A stretch of DNA of 64,000 nucleotides from Gaiellasilicea sp963730405 (GTDB taxonomy: Bacteria; Actinomycetota; Thermoleophilia; Gaiellales; Gaiellaceae): positions 62,001-126,000 of the forward strand of contig CAVSRW010000009.1 of assembly GCA_963730405.1 (NCBI GenBank). The letters run 5' to 3'. The notes below the pieces were generated by a model. That model saw nothing but the letters and a program-made list of their open reading frames with translations, did no database searches and was not told the origin of the DNA. Position numbers and translations under genes: made by a program. This document shows, one piece after another, positions 7,843 to 16,187 of this stretch (positions are counted from its first letter, which is position 1; every line of letters begins with the position of its first letter).

Positions 7843-9473
7843 ATGCTCGACCGAATCGAGTCGGTCGGGAACAAGGTGCCGCACCCGGCGATCATCTTCG
7901 CCGGCCTCTGCGTCTTCGTGATCGTCCTCTCGGCCGTCCTGGCGCTGTTCGACGTCAGCGTCACGTACGAGGTGGCCGAGGCCCCGCCCTTGTCGGTGGA
8001 GGAGACCGAGCTCGGCGGCTCCCAGCAGCCGGAGGTAGTCGTTCCGCCGGACTCGTACGAGGACGCCGAGGTCGAGATCCACGAGGAGACGACCGCGATC
8101 GAGAGCCTCCTGTCCGTCGACGGGATCCGCTTCATCTTCACGTCGTTCGTGCAGAACTTCGCCAACTTCAGCGTCGTCGCGGTGATCTTCGTCGCCATGA
8201 TCGGCGTCGGCGTGGCCGAGAAGGCCGGGCTGATGGCGGCGCTGATCCGCAAGCTCGTCAAGGTCGCGCCGGCGCGCGCGATCGCCTTCATCATCGTCCT
8301 GCTCGGCGTCCTCTCGAGCGTCGCCAGCGATGCGGGCTATCTGATCCTGATCCCCCTCGGGGCGGCTGCGTTCGCCAGCCTCGGGCGGCACCCGCTCGCC
8401 GGGCTGGCGGCGGCCTATGCGGGCGTCGAGCGCCGTCTTCGCGGTGAACATCCTGATCACGCCGATAGACAGCTTGCTGACCGAGATCACCAACGAGGCG
8501 ATCGGGCTCGTCCCGGGCGGCGAGCCGTTGAGCATCACGGCGAACCTGTACTTCTCGATCGTCTCGACGGTCGTGATCGCGCTCGTCGTCACGTTCGTGA
8601 CCGAGCGGATGATCGAGCCGCGGCTCGGCACCTACGTGCCCGAGTCGGGCGGACGCGGTGCCGTCGAGCAGTCCGACGCACCCGATGCACCAGATGGCGG
8701 TATCGAGCTCGGCGACGAGCCGCGAGGGCTGCGGTTCTCGCTGTACGGCGTCCTCGTCTCGATCCTGGTCGTCGCGCTCCTGACGGTGATCCCGGGCGCG
8801 CCGCTCCGACACCCGGAGACGGACGCGGTCATCGGCGACTCCCCGTTCATGGACAGCCTGATCTTCATCATCACCGTGATCTTCCTCGTCGCCGGCGTCT
8901 GCTACGGGCTCGGCGCGAAGACGATGAAGAGCAGCGTCGACGTCATCAACGCGATCACGGAGACCTTCGCATCGCTTGCCGGGCTGATCTTCATGCTGCT
9001 GCTGATCAGCCAGTTCATCGCGTACTTCAACTTCAGCAACATGCCCACCGTGCTGGCGGTGGAGATGGCCGACCTGCTCGAGCGTGCCGACATCGGAGCG
9101 ATCTGGCTGTTGATCCTCTTCATCCTCGTGATCGCGGTGCTCGACATCGTCATCCCCGGCGTCGTCCCGAAGTGGGCGATCTTCGCCCCGATCTTCATTC
9201 CCCTGTTCCTCCGGCTCGACGTGGCGCCGCAGACGGTGCTGGCCGCCTACCGGGTGGCGCGACTCGCCCATGAACGTGATCACGCCGTTGATGGTCTACC
9301 TGCCGTTCATCGTCGTCGTCGCGCAGCGGTACAAGAAGGACGCCGGCCTCGGGACGGTGATCTCGCTGATGCTGCCGTACACGCTGGTGACCCTCGTCTT
9401 CTGGACGCTCTTCTTCGTCGTCTGGTACCTGGTCGGGATCCCGTTCGGGCCGGGGTACCCGGTCCACGTCTGA
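7843..9473 (+). pseudogene. AbgT family transporter, two apparent frameshifts
   Basis: The product is a polytopic protein of the AbgT family, known for import of p-aminobenzoyl-glutamate. The N-terminus (MLDRIESVGNKVPHP), the SVASDAGYLILIPLGA helix and the C-terminal SPMNVITPLMVYLPF block are characteristic. The frame is broken twice by one extra base, near 8428 (GVSAVFAVNILITP is restored in frame 2) and near 9257-9260 (the AYRVGDSPMN junction, restored in frame 3). I use ATG 7843 as the first ordinary start; the family usually has 20 or so more residues, so a start next to the M20 stop at 7807 is possible. It lies directly downstream of the M20 peptidase and upstream of glutaminase. Confidence 0.78.
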
Positions 9474-9474
9474 C

Positions 9475-10488
9475 GTGGTGACGGGGGACATGCACGACCC
9501 AGGCGATCCGCCCTACGTCTCCACGGGCGAGCTTCCCCCCGCAGAGCTCGCCCGCACGCTGGTGGCCGAGGCCCACGAGCGCTACCGGTCGATCGCCGAC
9601 GGAGCAGTCTCCGACGTGTACCCGGCGCTCGCACGCGTGCCGGCCGACCTGTTCGGCATCTGCGTGGCCTCGACGGGCGGCGACGTCTTCTCGGTCGGGG
9701 ACGCGGAGGTCGAGTTCACGATCATGAGCGTCGCGAAGCCGTTCGTCTTCGCGCTCGTCTGTGAGAGCCTGGGGCCCGACGAGGCCCGCCGGCTCCTCGG
9801 CGCCAACAGCACGGGCCTGGCGTTCAACTCGCTGGCCGCAATCGAGCAGAGCGCAGACGGACGCACGAACCCGATGGTGAACCCCGGGGCGATCGCGGCG
9901 ACGAGTCTCGCGCCGGGCTCGGACGCCGACGCGAAGTGGCACTTCATCCGCGACGGCATCTCCCGATTCGCCGGCCGTGAGCTCGCCCTCGACGAGGAGA
10001 CGTACCGATCGGCGTCCGAGACCAACTCACGCAACCAGAGCATCGCCCGCCTGCTCCAGAGCTACGGCCGGATCCACTCCGACCCGTCCGAGGCGACCGA
10101 CGTCTACACGCGGCAGTCCTGCCTGAACGTCACCGCCATGGACCTGGCGGTGATGGGAGCCACACTCGCCGGCGGCGGCGTCAACCCGCTCACGGGCGAG
10201 CGGGTGGTCGACCCGATCACCTGCCGCTACACGCTCGCGGTGATGGCGACCGCCGGGCTCTACGAGACGTCGGGCGACTGGCTGTACGACGTCGGGTTGC
10301 CCGGCAAGAGCGGCATCGGCGGCGGGATCATCACCGTCGCCCCCGGCAAGGGCGGGCTGGGCACCTTCGCGCCGCGCCTGGACTCGGCCGGCAACAGCGT
10401 CCGCGGGCAGCTCGCGGCCAGATTCGTCTCGAGGCGGCTGGGCCTCGACGTGTTTCTGTCGGAGCCCGGGGCTCGACCTTCGAGCTGA
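9475..10488 (+). CDS. glsA: Glutaminase A
   Basis: A serine-dependent beta-lactamase-fold glutaminase that converts glutamine to glutamate and ammonia. The catalytic S-x-x-K is in IMSVAKPFVF. NPMVNPGAIAA, the TNSRNQSIA block and the late GLPGKSGIGGGI motif are all as expected, and 337 residues is slightly longer than the usual 305-310. Start candidates are GTG 9475, GTG 9478 and ATG 9490; the purine run GGGGGA is almost touching the ATG, so I give the longest form. The gene follows abgT by one base, suggesting one transcript devoted to glutamate release. Confidence 0.9.
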   Translation: MVTGDMHDPGDPPYVSTGELPPAELARTLVAEAHERYRSIADGAVSDVYPALARVPADLFGICVASTGGDVFSVGDAEVEFTIMSVAKPFVFALVCESLGPDEARRLLGANSTGLAFNSLAAIEQSADGRTNPMVNPGAIAATSLAPGSDADAKWHFIRDGISRFAGRELALDEETYRSASETNSRNQSIARLLQSYGRIHSDPSEATDVYTRQSCLNVTAMDLAVMGATLAGGGVNPLTGERVVDPITCRYTLAVMATAGLYETSGDWLYDVGLPGKSGIGGGIITVAPGKGGLGTFAPRLDSAGNSVRGQLAARFVSRRLGLDVFLSEPGARPSS

Positions 10489-10523
10489 TGGAGTCGCCTG
10501 ACGCGCCCCGCGCTCGACTGCGC

Positions 10524-10529
10524 TAGCGT
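10524..10529 (+). promoter_or_regulatory. Putative -10 hexamer (TAGCGT) for the cyclase gene
   Basis: TAGCGT lies 29 bases before ATG 10559. Here a Shine-Dalgarno (GAGAGGAGG) stands just before the start, so this is a leadered message in contrast to the leaderless genes elsewhere in the window. Confidence 0.35.
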
Positions 10530-10558
10530 CGCGGCGACGTCTCGCGAGAGGAGGAACC

Positions 10559-11398
10559 ATGTGCCTGCCAGGCACCATCGAGACGGTTCGTGCGCGCGTC
10601 GAGGAGGAGGGCCTGCCGAAGCTCGACCGCAGGACGGCGCTGCTCGGCGCCGCCGGCGCTGCGGTCGCGGCGGCGCTGCCCGGCCGAGCCTTCGGCTCGA
10701 AGTTGCCGACGAACCGCCTGCAGGATCTGACCCACGAGTTCCGGGAGGGCTTTCCGGGCTTCCTGGGCGCCCCGGCCGTGCTCGACCGCCAGGTAACGGT
10801 GACGATCCCGGCGAACGGGTTCTACGGGCAGACGTGGACGTTCTGGGAGCACTCGTGCACCCACCTGGACGTCCCGGCGCACTTCATCAGTGGAGGGCGC
10901 TTCTCGCCGGAGATCTCGCTCGACGAGCTCGTGCGCCCGCTCGTCGTGGTCGACATCTCCGCGCGTGCGGCCGCGAACGCGGACGCGGAGGTCCTCGTCT
11001 CCGACTTCGCCGCCTTCGAGCGCGGCAACGGGCGGATTCCGCGCGGCGCCGTGGTGGCGATGAACTCCGGCTGGGCCGCACGCTCGGGGAGCGTCGCGGC
11101 ATACCGCAACGTGGGTGCGGACGGGCTGCAGCACTTCCCGGGGTTCTCGAAGGCAGCGGTCGAGTGGCTCGTGGCGGAGCGGGACATCGCCGGCATCGGC
11201 GTCGACACGCTCAGCCTCGACCCGGGCCGGTCGCAGACCTTCGAGGCCCACGTCGCGGTTCTGGGCGCCAATCGGTACGGGATCGAGAACCTGGCCCACC
11301 TCGACCGGGTGCCGGAGCGCGGCGCCACCGTCGTCGTCGGGCTGATCCCCTGGGAGCAGGGCTCGGGCGGCCCGGCTCGCGTCTTCGCCCGCTGGTGA
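10559..11398 (+). CDS. Cyclase-family (kynurenine formamidase-like) hydrolase with Tat-like signal
   Basis: A 279-residue protein with a strong ribosome binding site. Residues 22-46 hold twin arginines (DRRTALLG) followed by a hydrophobic Ala-rich stretch ending near GRAFGS, consistent with Tat export. The cyclase family metal motif is HSCTHLDVPAHF, and conserved DLTHEF and GVDTLSLD blocks flank it. Family members include arylformamidases and other amide or lactone hydrolases that use divalent metal; the substrate is unknown here. Export of this family is less usual than a cytoplasmic location. Confidence 0.8.
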   Translation: MCLPGTIETVRARVEEEGLPKLDRRTALLGAAGAAVAAALPGRAFGSKLPTNRLQDLTHEFREGFPGFLGAPAVLDRQVTVTIPANGFYGQTWTFWEHSCTHLDVPAHFISGGRFSPEISLDELVRPLVVVDISARAAANADAEVLVSDFAAFERGNGRIPRGAVVAMNSGWAARSGSVAAYRNVGADGLQHFPGFSKAAVEWLVAERDIAGIGVDTLSLDPGRSQTFEAHVAVLGANRYGIENLAHLDRVPERGATVVVGLIPWEQGSGGPARVFARW

Positions 11399-11403
11399 GT
11401 GCT

Positions 11404-11435
11404 CGTCGGGCGCCGGCTCAGGCCGGCGCCCGACG
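11404..11435. terminator. Bidirectional hairpin terminator
   Basis: A perfect 14-base-pair inverted repeat (CGTCGGGCGCCGGC and its complement) with a 4-base loop lies between two convergent genes, ending at 11398 and 11439. It has no long T-run, which is common for high-GC terminators. Confidence 0.7.
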
Positions 11436-11438
11436 GCG

Positions 11439-12239
11439 TCAGAGCGAGAGCAGCAGCTCATGCTGGCGGTGCGCCAGCGTGCCGCCGAGCGAGGCGATCG
11501 CCGCGTTGAACACGTCCCCCTCCGGCCCGTTGAGCCACGTCAACGCCGTCGTCGCCGACGGGAGCGACTGCAGCAGCCCGCGCGCGGCTGCCTCGTCGGC
11601 CGCGACGCCCTGTAGCAGCGAGGCTCGCTCGCCGCTCGGGCGGTAGAGGACGGCGCCGCGCTCGCTCTCGCGCCCCTCGACGCCCGTGGAGTTGGCGACC
11701 GACTGGTCGGCGCGCTGCCACGGCTCGCGCCACGTGCGACCGGCCCGGATCCGCGCGTGTGCCTGCTCGGCCGGCACGGGCTCAGCCTCGTGCTCCTCGC
11801 CCGCGAAGCCCTCGAGCGTCCAAACCTCGAGCCCGCGGACCCGCTCGAAGCCGAGCTTCTCGTAGAGCCGGATCGCCGGCTCGTTCTGGACGAGCACCTC
11901 GAGCCAGATCTCGCGGAGGCCGCGTGAGCGCGCCTCCTCGATCGCGCCGAGCATGAGCGCCTCGCCGACTCCCGTTCCCCGATGCGGCACCGCGACGCCG
12001 ATCCCGGCGATCCAGCCGCTGTCGCCGCGGATCGCGAGCTTGCAGATCCCGGCCGGCTCCCCGTCGACGACGGCGACGCGCGAGGCGTCGAGGTCGTCGT
12101 CCCACGCCTCGACCATGAACCGGAACGCCGCCTCGTCGACGTTGAAGGGGGTGAAGTAGCCCTCGTAGCCGGCGTTGAAGATCTCCGCCAGCTCGGCGTG
12201 CGACCTGGCGGAGGCGGGCTCGAGCGCGACGGAGGCCAT
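11439..12239 (-). CDS. GNAT family N-acetyltransferase, two-module
   Basis: A 266-residue protein; I choose ATG 12239 (MASVALEP), since longer forms run into the M1 peptidase gene. The acetyl-CoA binding core is GIGVAVPHRGTGVGEALM, followed by the NEPAIRLYEKLGFE helix typical of RimI-like GNATs. The C-terminal 100 residues (ASLLQGVAADEAAARGLLQSL onward) look like the remains of a second GNAT-like half without the pyrophosphate loop. The acceptor is unknown. It is 32 bases downstream of the M1 peptidase stop and probably shares its transcript. Confidence 0.75.
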   Translation of the reverse strand: MASVALEPASARSHAELAEIFNAGYEGYFTPFNVDEAAFRFMVEAWDDDLDASRVAVVDGEPAGICKLAIRGDSGWIAGIGVAVPHRGTGVGEALMLGAIEEARSRGLREIWLEVLVQNEPAIRLYEKLGFERVRGLEVWTLEGFAGEEHEAEPVPAEQAHARIRAGRTWREPWQRADQSVANSTGVEGRESERGAVLYRPSGERASLLQGVAADEAAARGLLQSLPSATTALTWLNGPEGDVFNAAIASLGGTLAHRQHELLLSL

Positions 12240-12271
12240 CGCGCCCGAGCCTCCCGGCGGACGCCGGGGCG

Positions 12272-13783
12272 TCACCAGGTCGTGGGCTTGCTCGGCGTGC
12301 TCACCCACACGTCGAAGAACGTCGTCAGGTCCTGGCCGGAAACCTCCTCGAACACCGCTTCGAAGTCGCCGGTGGTGGCGGTCGAGTCGTCGTAGCGCGT
12401 GAGCCATTCCTGGCTGGCCGCGAAGAACGTCTCGTCGCCGACCTTGACCCGGAGGGCGTGCAGCGTCGCCGCTCCCCGGTCGTAGACCGCGCCCAGGAAG
12501 AGGCCCAACGGGCCTGGGTCCGCGATTGCCAGGTCCCAGAACGGGTCGTCAGCCGGTGTCTCCATGACGGTGTCGAAGCTCGCCTGGGCCGAGTCGCCGC
12601 CCCGCTCTTCGCTCCACAACCACTCGACGTAGGTGGCCCAGCCCTCGTTGAGCCAGATGTCCGCCCACCGCCCCGGGCTCACGGCGTTGCCGAACCACTG
12701 GTGCGCGAGCTCGTGGGCGACGGTGCCCTCCCGTGCCACGCGCGAATACACGGGCCGGGTCTGCGTCTCGAGCGCGTAGCCGACGGTGTCGTCATCGACG
12801 ATCGCGCCGGCGGAGTTGAAGGGGTACGGCACGAAGGTCTCCTCGAGGAAGGCGATCATCTCCGCCTGCAGCCCGAGGCTCGCCTCCGTGATGGCCGCGT
12901 TGGTGGGCGTGAGGTTGTCGTCGACCGCGTCGATGATCGGCAGCCCGCCTGTCGTCTCGGAGAAGCGCAGCTCGTAGTCACCGACCGAGGCGGTGCTGAG
13001 ATAGCTGGCCTGCGGGTCGGGCGCGTCCCAGAACCAGGTCGTCCACCCGCCCTCGGTGACGGGGTCCTGTGCGGGCAGCCCGTTGGCGACCGCGACCTTG
13101 CCCTCGGGCACCGTGATCTCGAAGCCGTAGGTCGCCTTGTCGGTCTGGTGGTCGCTGACCGGGTACCAGGTCATCGAGCCCTCGGGCTCGTTCACCACCA
13201 TGGCGCCGTCCCGCATCGTCACCCAGCCGTAGAGGGCGCCCTCGATGTCCTCCGGCCGGGTTGTCGCACCGCCGTAGGTGATGGCGACGCGCGCCGTCTG
13301 CCCCTGCTTGAGCTTGGGGCGGGGCTGGATCGTGAGCTCCCAGATGCGGGCCGCATCGTCCTGCACCTGCCAGTAGGCCGCGCCCTCGACCTCGGCCTCG
13401 GCACCGGGCGGCGCCACCTCGCTGGCCTGCTTCCCGTTGACGGTGATCGCCTGCACGTCGAGGCCACGCAAGTCGAGGTTGAATCGGTCCAGGTCCTGCG
13501 TGGCCACCAGGTCGATCGTCGCCACCCCGCTCAGCTGGCCGACGAGCGGCGCCGGGGCGGGCGCCGGCGGCGTGTAGGTGAGGTCGAGGTCGTAGTGCTG
13601 GACGTCGTACCCACCGTTGCCGGCAAACGGGAAGTAGGGGTCGCCCGCACCAGGGGCACCGGCCGTGTACCTCGCCCCCAGGGGATCGCTCTGGGCGGCC
13701 GACGGACCGGCCGACAGGGCGAGCGCCGCCGTGCCCACCAGCGCTGCTGCCAACGTTCCGGACACCTGCCTGCGAACACGCAT
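12272..13783 (-). CDS. Secreted M1 family metallopeptidase
   Basis: A 503-residue protein starting at ATG 13783, which has GAGAGGAG about 7 bases upstream. It begins with an Arg-rich N-terminus and an Ala-rich hydrophobic signal ending near PSAAQS. The M1 zinc motif HELAHQW (about residue 355) is followed by NEGWATYVEW with the third ligand Glu. The protein is shorter than typical aminopeptidase N (about 850 residues) and contains only the N-terminal beta domain and thermolysin-like domain, as in other small secreted actinobacterial M1 enzymes. It likely trims extracellular peptides. Confidence 0.87.
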   Translation of the reverse strand: MRVRRQVSGTLAAALVGTAALALSAGPSAAQSDPLGARYTAGAPGAGDPYFPFAGNGGYDVQHYDLDLTYTPPAPAPAPLVGQLSGVATIDLVATQDLDRFNLDLRGLDVQAITVNGKQASEVAPPGAEAEVEGAAYWQVQDDAARIWELTIQPRPKLKQGQTARVAITYGGATTRPEDIEGALYGWVTMRDGAMVVNEPEGSMTWYPVSDHQTDKATYGFEITVPEGKVAVANGLPAQDPVTEGGWTTWFWDAPDPQASYLSTASVGDYELRFSETTGGLPIIDAVDDNLTPTNAAITEASLGLQAEMIAFLEETFVPYPFNSAGAIVDDDTVGYALETQTRPVYSRVAREGTVAHELAHQWFGNAVSPGRWADIWLNEGWATYVEWLWSEERGGDSAQASFDTVMETPADDPFWDLAIADPGPLGLFLGAVYDRGAATLHALRVKVGDETFFAASQEWLTRYDDSTATTGDFEAVFEEVSGQDLTTFFDVWVSTPSKPTTW

Positions 13784-14046
13784 GACGATCTCCTCTCCCT
13801 CGCGTCTCACCGCGAACCAGACCGACGCCTTGCTGGAGTTTCGGCGCCCGCCGTCGCGGATCCTTGCAAGAAACCGCTTCCTGCTGCAGAGCTTCCCTTG
13901 AGGTCAGTCCACGCCGTGAGAGCCTCTCAGATGCAGCGGCTCGCCCGGGTAGGCGCGCTCGTAGCGGACATTCGGGTTGCGCGGCCGGCGCGAGGACGGC
14001 GCCACGACGCGCGAAGCGCCGTCCTCGTAGAGGCCCCGGTGATGGC
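13784..14046. other. Intergenic region between ino1 and the M1 peptidase gene
   Basis: This 263-base gap lies between two minus-strand genes. It should hold the promoter of the M1 peptidase gene and the terminator of ino1 (13991-14027). I see no convincing coding sequence. Confidence 0.5.
13991..14027 (-). terminator. Hairpin terminator downstream of ino1
   Basis: A perfect 12-base-pair stem (CGAGGACGGCGC and its complement) with a 13-base loop starts 20 bases after the ino1 stop codon. Confidence 0.55.
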
Positions 14047-15549
14047 TCAGGTGGTGGCGGTCGCCTTCGCCTGCTTGCGCGCGTTCTGCGCGATGAACTT
14101 CTCCGTCGCCTCGTACGCCTCGTCGTCGACGATCTGCACGGGCGGCGACTTCATCAGGTAGCTCGACGGGCCCTCGAGGGCGCCGGCGACGCCGTTGTCG
14201 AGCGCGAGCTTGGCGAGCCGGACTGCGTCGATGACGATGCCGGCCGAGTTCGGCGAGTCCCAGACCTCGAGCTTGAGCTCGATGTTCAGCGGCACGCCGC
14301 CGAAGGAGGAGCCCTCCATCCGGATGAACGCCCACTTGCGGTCGGTCAGCCACGGCACGTAGTCGGACGGGCCGACGTGCACGTTGCCCTCGCCCATGTC
14401 GTAGTCGAGCATCGACGTGACCGCGTTCGTCTTCGAGATCTTCTTCGACTCGAGGCGGTCGCGCTCGAGCATGTTCAGGAAGTCGGAGTTGCCGCCGACG
14501 TTCAGCTGCATCGTCCGGTCGAGATGGACGCCGCGCTCGCGGAAGAGGCTCGTGAGCACGCGGTGCGTGATCGTGGCGCCGACCTGCGACTTGATGTCGT
14601 CGCCGATGATCGGCAGGCCCTTCTCCTCGAACCGCTTCTGCCAGTAGCGCTCGCGGGCGATGAAGACGGGCATGCAGTTGACGAGGGCGACCCCGGCTTC
14701 GAGGCACTGCTCCGCGTACCACTTGGCCGCAGCCTCCGAGCCGACCGGCAGATAGCTGACGACGACGTCGGTCTGCGTCTCGCGCAGGATCCCGACGATG
14801 TCGTCGGTCTCGCCCGGCGCCTTGGTCACGACCTCGGAGATGTACTTGCCGATCCCGTCGTGGGTCATGCCGCGGTTGACGGTGATCCCCGTCTTCGGCA
14901 CGTCGGCGAACTTGATCGTGTCGTTCGGATGGGCCCAGATCGCGTCGGCGAGATCCTTGCCGACCTTGTCGGCGGTGACGTCGAAGGCGGCCGTGAACTC
15001 GATGTCCGAGATGTGGTACCCGCCGAGGTTGACGTGCATCAGGCCCGGAACGAACTGGTCGTCCGGCGCGTCCTTGTAGTACTGCACGCCCTGGAGCAGC
15101 GAGTTGGCGCAGTTGCCGACGCCGACGATCGCGACGCGGACCTTGTCCTTGCCGCGCGCCTTGCCGTTGGCCGAGCCGTTGCTCGACCCGTTGGTGGAGG
15201 CCATGGTGTCCTTTCGATTGGAAGCGAAGGGGACCTCGAGCGCCTCGCTGAGCGTCAGGAGGACGAGGTCGTTGACGTTGAGGCTGCGCCTGCGCGCAAC
15301 CGCCTTCAGCTCACGGCGGAGCTCGGGCGGCATGCGGAGCACGACGGCGCCCGCCGCGCCGGGGATCGCCTTCCGGCGGCGGCCGCTGGGGGAGAAGGCG
15401 ACGCCGAACCGGTCCGCGAGGAGCGCGACGGCGACGTCGTTCAGGTTCGACTCGCGGCGCGCGACCTCGCGGACGAGGGCGCGCTTGAGCGAGCCGGGCA
15501 TGCGGACGAGCACGCTCGTCCGCTCGGTGTGGGAAGTGCTAGCAGCCAA
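14047..15549 (-). CDS. ino1: myo-inositol-1-phosphate synthase with in-frame N-terminal tandem ribbon-helix-helix module
   Basis: The open frame runs 500 residues from a TTG at 15549. Residues 116-500 form a full-length inositol-3-phosphate synthase of the short prokaryotic type: NAD-binding VAIVGVGNCANSLLQG, and the core blocks VVSYLPVGSEAAAKWY, IGDDIKSQVGATITHR and NVGGNSDFLNM. It converts glucose-6-phosphate to inositol phosphate. Residues 1-115 hold two ribbon-helix-helix motifs: TSVLVRMPGSLKRALVREVA with NLNDVAVALLADRF, then AVVLRMPPELRRELKAVA with NVNDLVLLTLSEAL. No stop separates them from the enzyme. An internal ATG at 15204 with a GAAAGGA ribosome binding site would give a normal 385-residue enzyme, so both products may be made. 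The upstream palindrome pair suggests self-regulation. Confidence 0.82.
   Translation of the reverse strand: MAASTSHTERTSVLVRMPGSLKRALVREVARRESNLNDVAVALLADRFGVAFSPSGRRRKAIPGAAGAVVLRMPPELRRELKAVARRRSLNVNDLVLLTLSEALEVPFASNRKDTMASTNGSSNGSANGKARGKDKVRVAIVGVGNCANSLLQGVQYYKDAPDDQFVPGLMHVNLGGYHISDIEFTAAFDVTADKVGKDLADAIWAHPNDTIKFADVPKTGITVNRGMTHDGIGKYISEVVTKAPGETDDIVGILRETQTDVVVSYLPVGSEAAAKWYAEQCLEAGVALVNCMPVFIARERYWQKRFEEKGLPIIGDDIKSQVGATITHRVLTSLFRERGVHLDRTMQLNVGGNSDFLNMLERDRLESKKISKTNAVTSMLDYDMGEGNVHVGPSDYVPWLTDRKWAFIRMEGSSFGGVPLNIELKLEVWDSPNSAGIVIDAVRLAKLALDNGVAGALEGPSSYLMKSPPVQIVDDEAYEATEKFIAQNARKQAKATATT
15209..15215 (-). promoter_or_regulatory. Internal ribosome binding site before ATG 15204
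   Basis: GAAAGGA on the minus strand lies 4 bases before the internal ATG where synthase homology begins. It supports separate translation of the enzyme without its ribbon-helix-helix module. Confidence 0.5.
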
Positions 15550-15561
15550 ACTGCTAGCACT
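15535..15561 (-). promoter_or_regulatory. Paired-palindrome operator at the RHH-ino1 start
   Basis: A perfect 11-base inverted repeat with a 5-base spacer (AGTGCTAGCAG-N5-CTGCTAGCACT). It contains two copies of the 8-base palindrome TGCTAGCA (15537-15544 and 15552-15559), spaced 15 bases centre to centre. The TTG start codon lies in the spacer, and one palindrome directly abuts the putative -10 element. Tandem short palindromes are the usual target form of ribbon-helix-helix regulators. Confidence 0.6.
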
Positions 15562-15564
15562 CTA
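15559..15564 (-). promoter_or_regulatory. Putative -10 hexamer (TAGAGT) for RHH-ino1
   Basis: TAGAGT on the minus strand ends 9 bases before TTG 15549 and shares one base with the paired palindrome. It sits in the 23-base gap after the phosphatidylinositol-phosphate synthase gene. Confidence 0.4.
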
Positions 15565-15572
15565 CCGCAAGG

Positions 15573-16187
15573 TCAGGCGGACCGTGTGCGCAACTCGCGG
15601 CGGACGTGCAGGATCCGCTGCAGCACCGTGATCCAGGCGGTCAGCGCGAGCAGGCCGATCGCCCACGGGAGCACGCCCCAGGGCGCCAGCGCGAGCCCGA
15701 TCGAGATCACGGCGACTCGCTCGGCGCGCGAGCCGATGCCGACATCGCCCTTGACCCCGAGCCCCTCCGCCTTGGCGCGCGCGTAGGGGACGAGGAAGGA
15801 GCCGCCGATCGCCGCGACGGCGAGCGCGAGCGCCAGTTCCTTGCCGTCGCGCATGAAGACGAGCGCGATCGCGCCGAGCATCAACCCCTCACCGACTCGG
15901 TCGAGGGTCGAGTCGAGGAAGCCGCCGAACGGGGTCTGCTTGCCACCCGCGCGGGCGAGCGCGCCGTCGAGGATGTCGAGGATCGAGCCGACGACGAAGG
16001 CCAGGCCGCCGAAGAAGTAGAACCAGTCGCTCCGGTACTCGAAGTAGACGAGCACCGCTCCGACCGCACAGAGCGTCACGCCGGCCGCGGTCAGCATGTT
16101 CGGCGTCACCCGGGTCCGGGCGAGACCGGTCATCGAGCGCGACGCGATCCCGCGGGCGCCCGAGGTGTACGCCTCTTTCAGGCTCAT
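15573..16187 (-). CDS. CDP-alcohol phosphatidyltransferase, probable phosphatidylinositol phosphate synthase
   Basis: A 204-residue membrane protein starting at ATG 16187. The CDP-alcohol transferase signature is complete: D71, D74, G75, A78, R79, G88, D92 and D96 (DILDGALAR then GGFLDSTLDR). The FLDSTLDR wording is typical of actinobacterial phosphatidylinositol-phosphate synthase, which joins CDP-diacylglycerol and inositol phosphate. The adjacent inositol-phosphate synthase gene supports that substrate over glycerol phosphate. Its ATG overlaps the stop codon of the PAP2-type gene (ATGA). Confidence 0.8.
   Translation of the reverse strand: MSLKEAYTSGARGIASRSMTGLARTRVTPNMLTAAGVTLCAVGAVLVYFEYRSDWFYFFGGLAFVVGSILDILDGALARAGGKQTPFGGFLDSTLDRVGEGLMLGAIALVFMRDGKELALALAVAAIGGSFLVPYARAKAEGLGVKGDVGIGSRAERVAVISIGLALAPWGVLPWAIGLLALTAWITVLQRILHVRRELRTRSA

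Noticed and set aside
4984..8631. A 1215-codon open frame on the minus strand
   Set aside because: It runs opposite the CDGSH, alcohol dehydrogenase, M20 and AbgT genes, is rich in Arg/Ala/Asp, and has no family motif. It is a high-GC shadow.
14047..15549. Toxin-antitoxin module (HicB-like RHH)
   Set aside because: RHH units resemble HicB antitoxins, but no toxin gene adjoins; the in-frame partner is a metabolic enzyme.
15535..15561. CIRCE element (HrcA site)
   Set aside because: The repeat shares TAGCACT with CIRCE but in inverted arrangement and with a 5-base spacer; TTAGCACTC-N9-GAGTGCTAA is not present.
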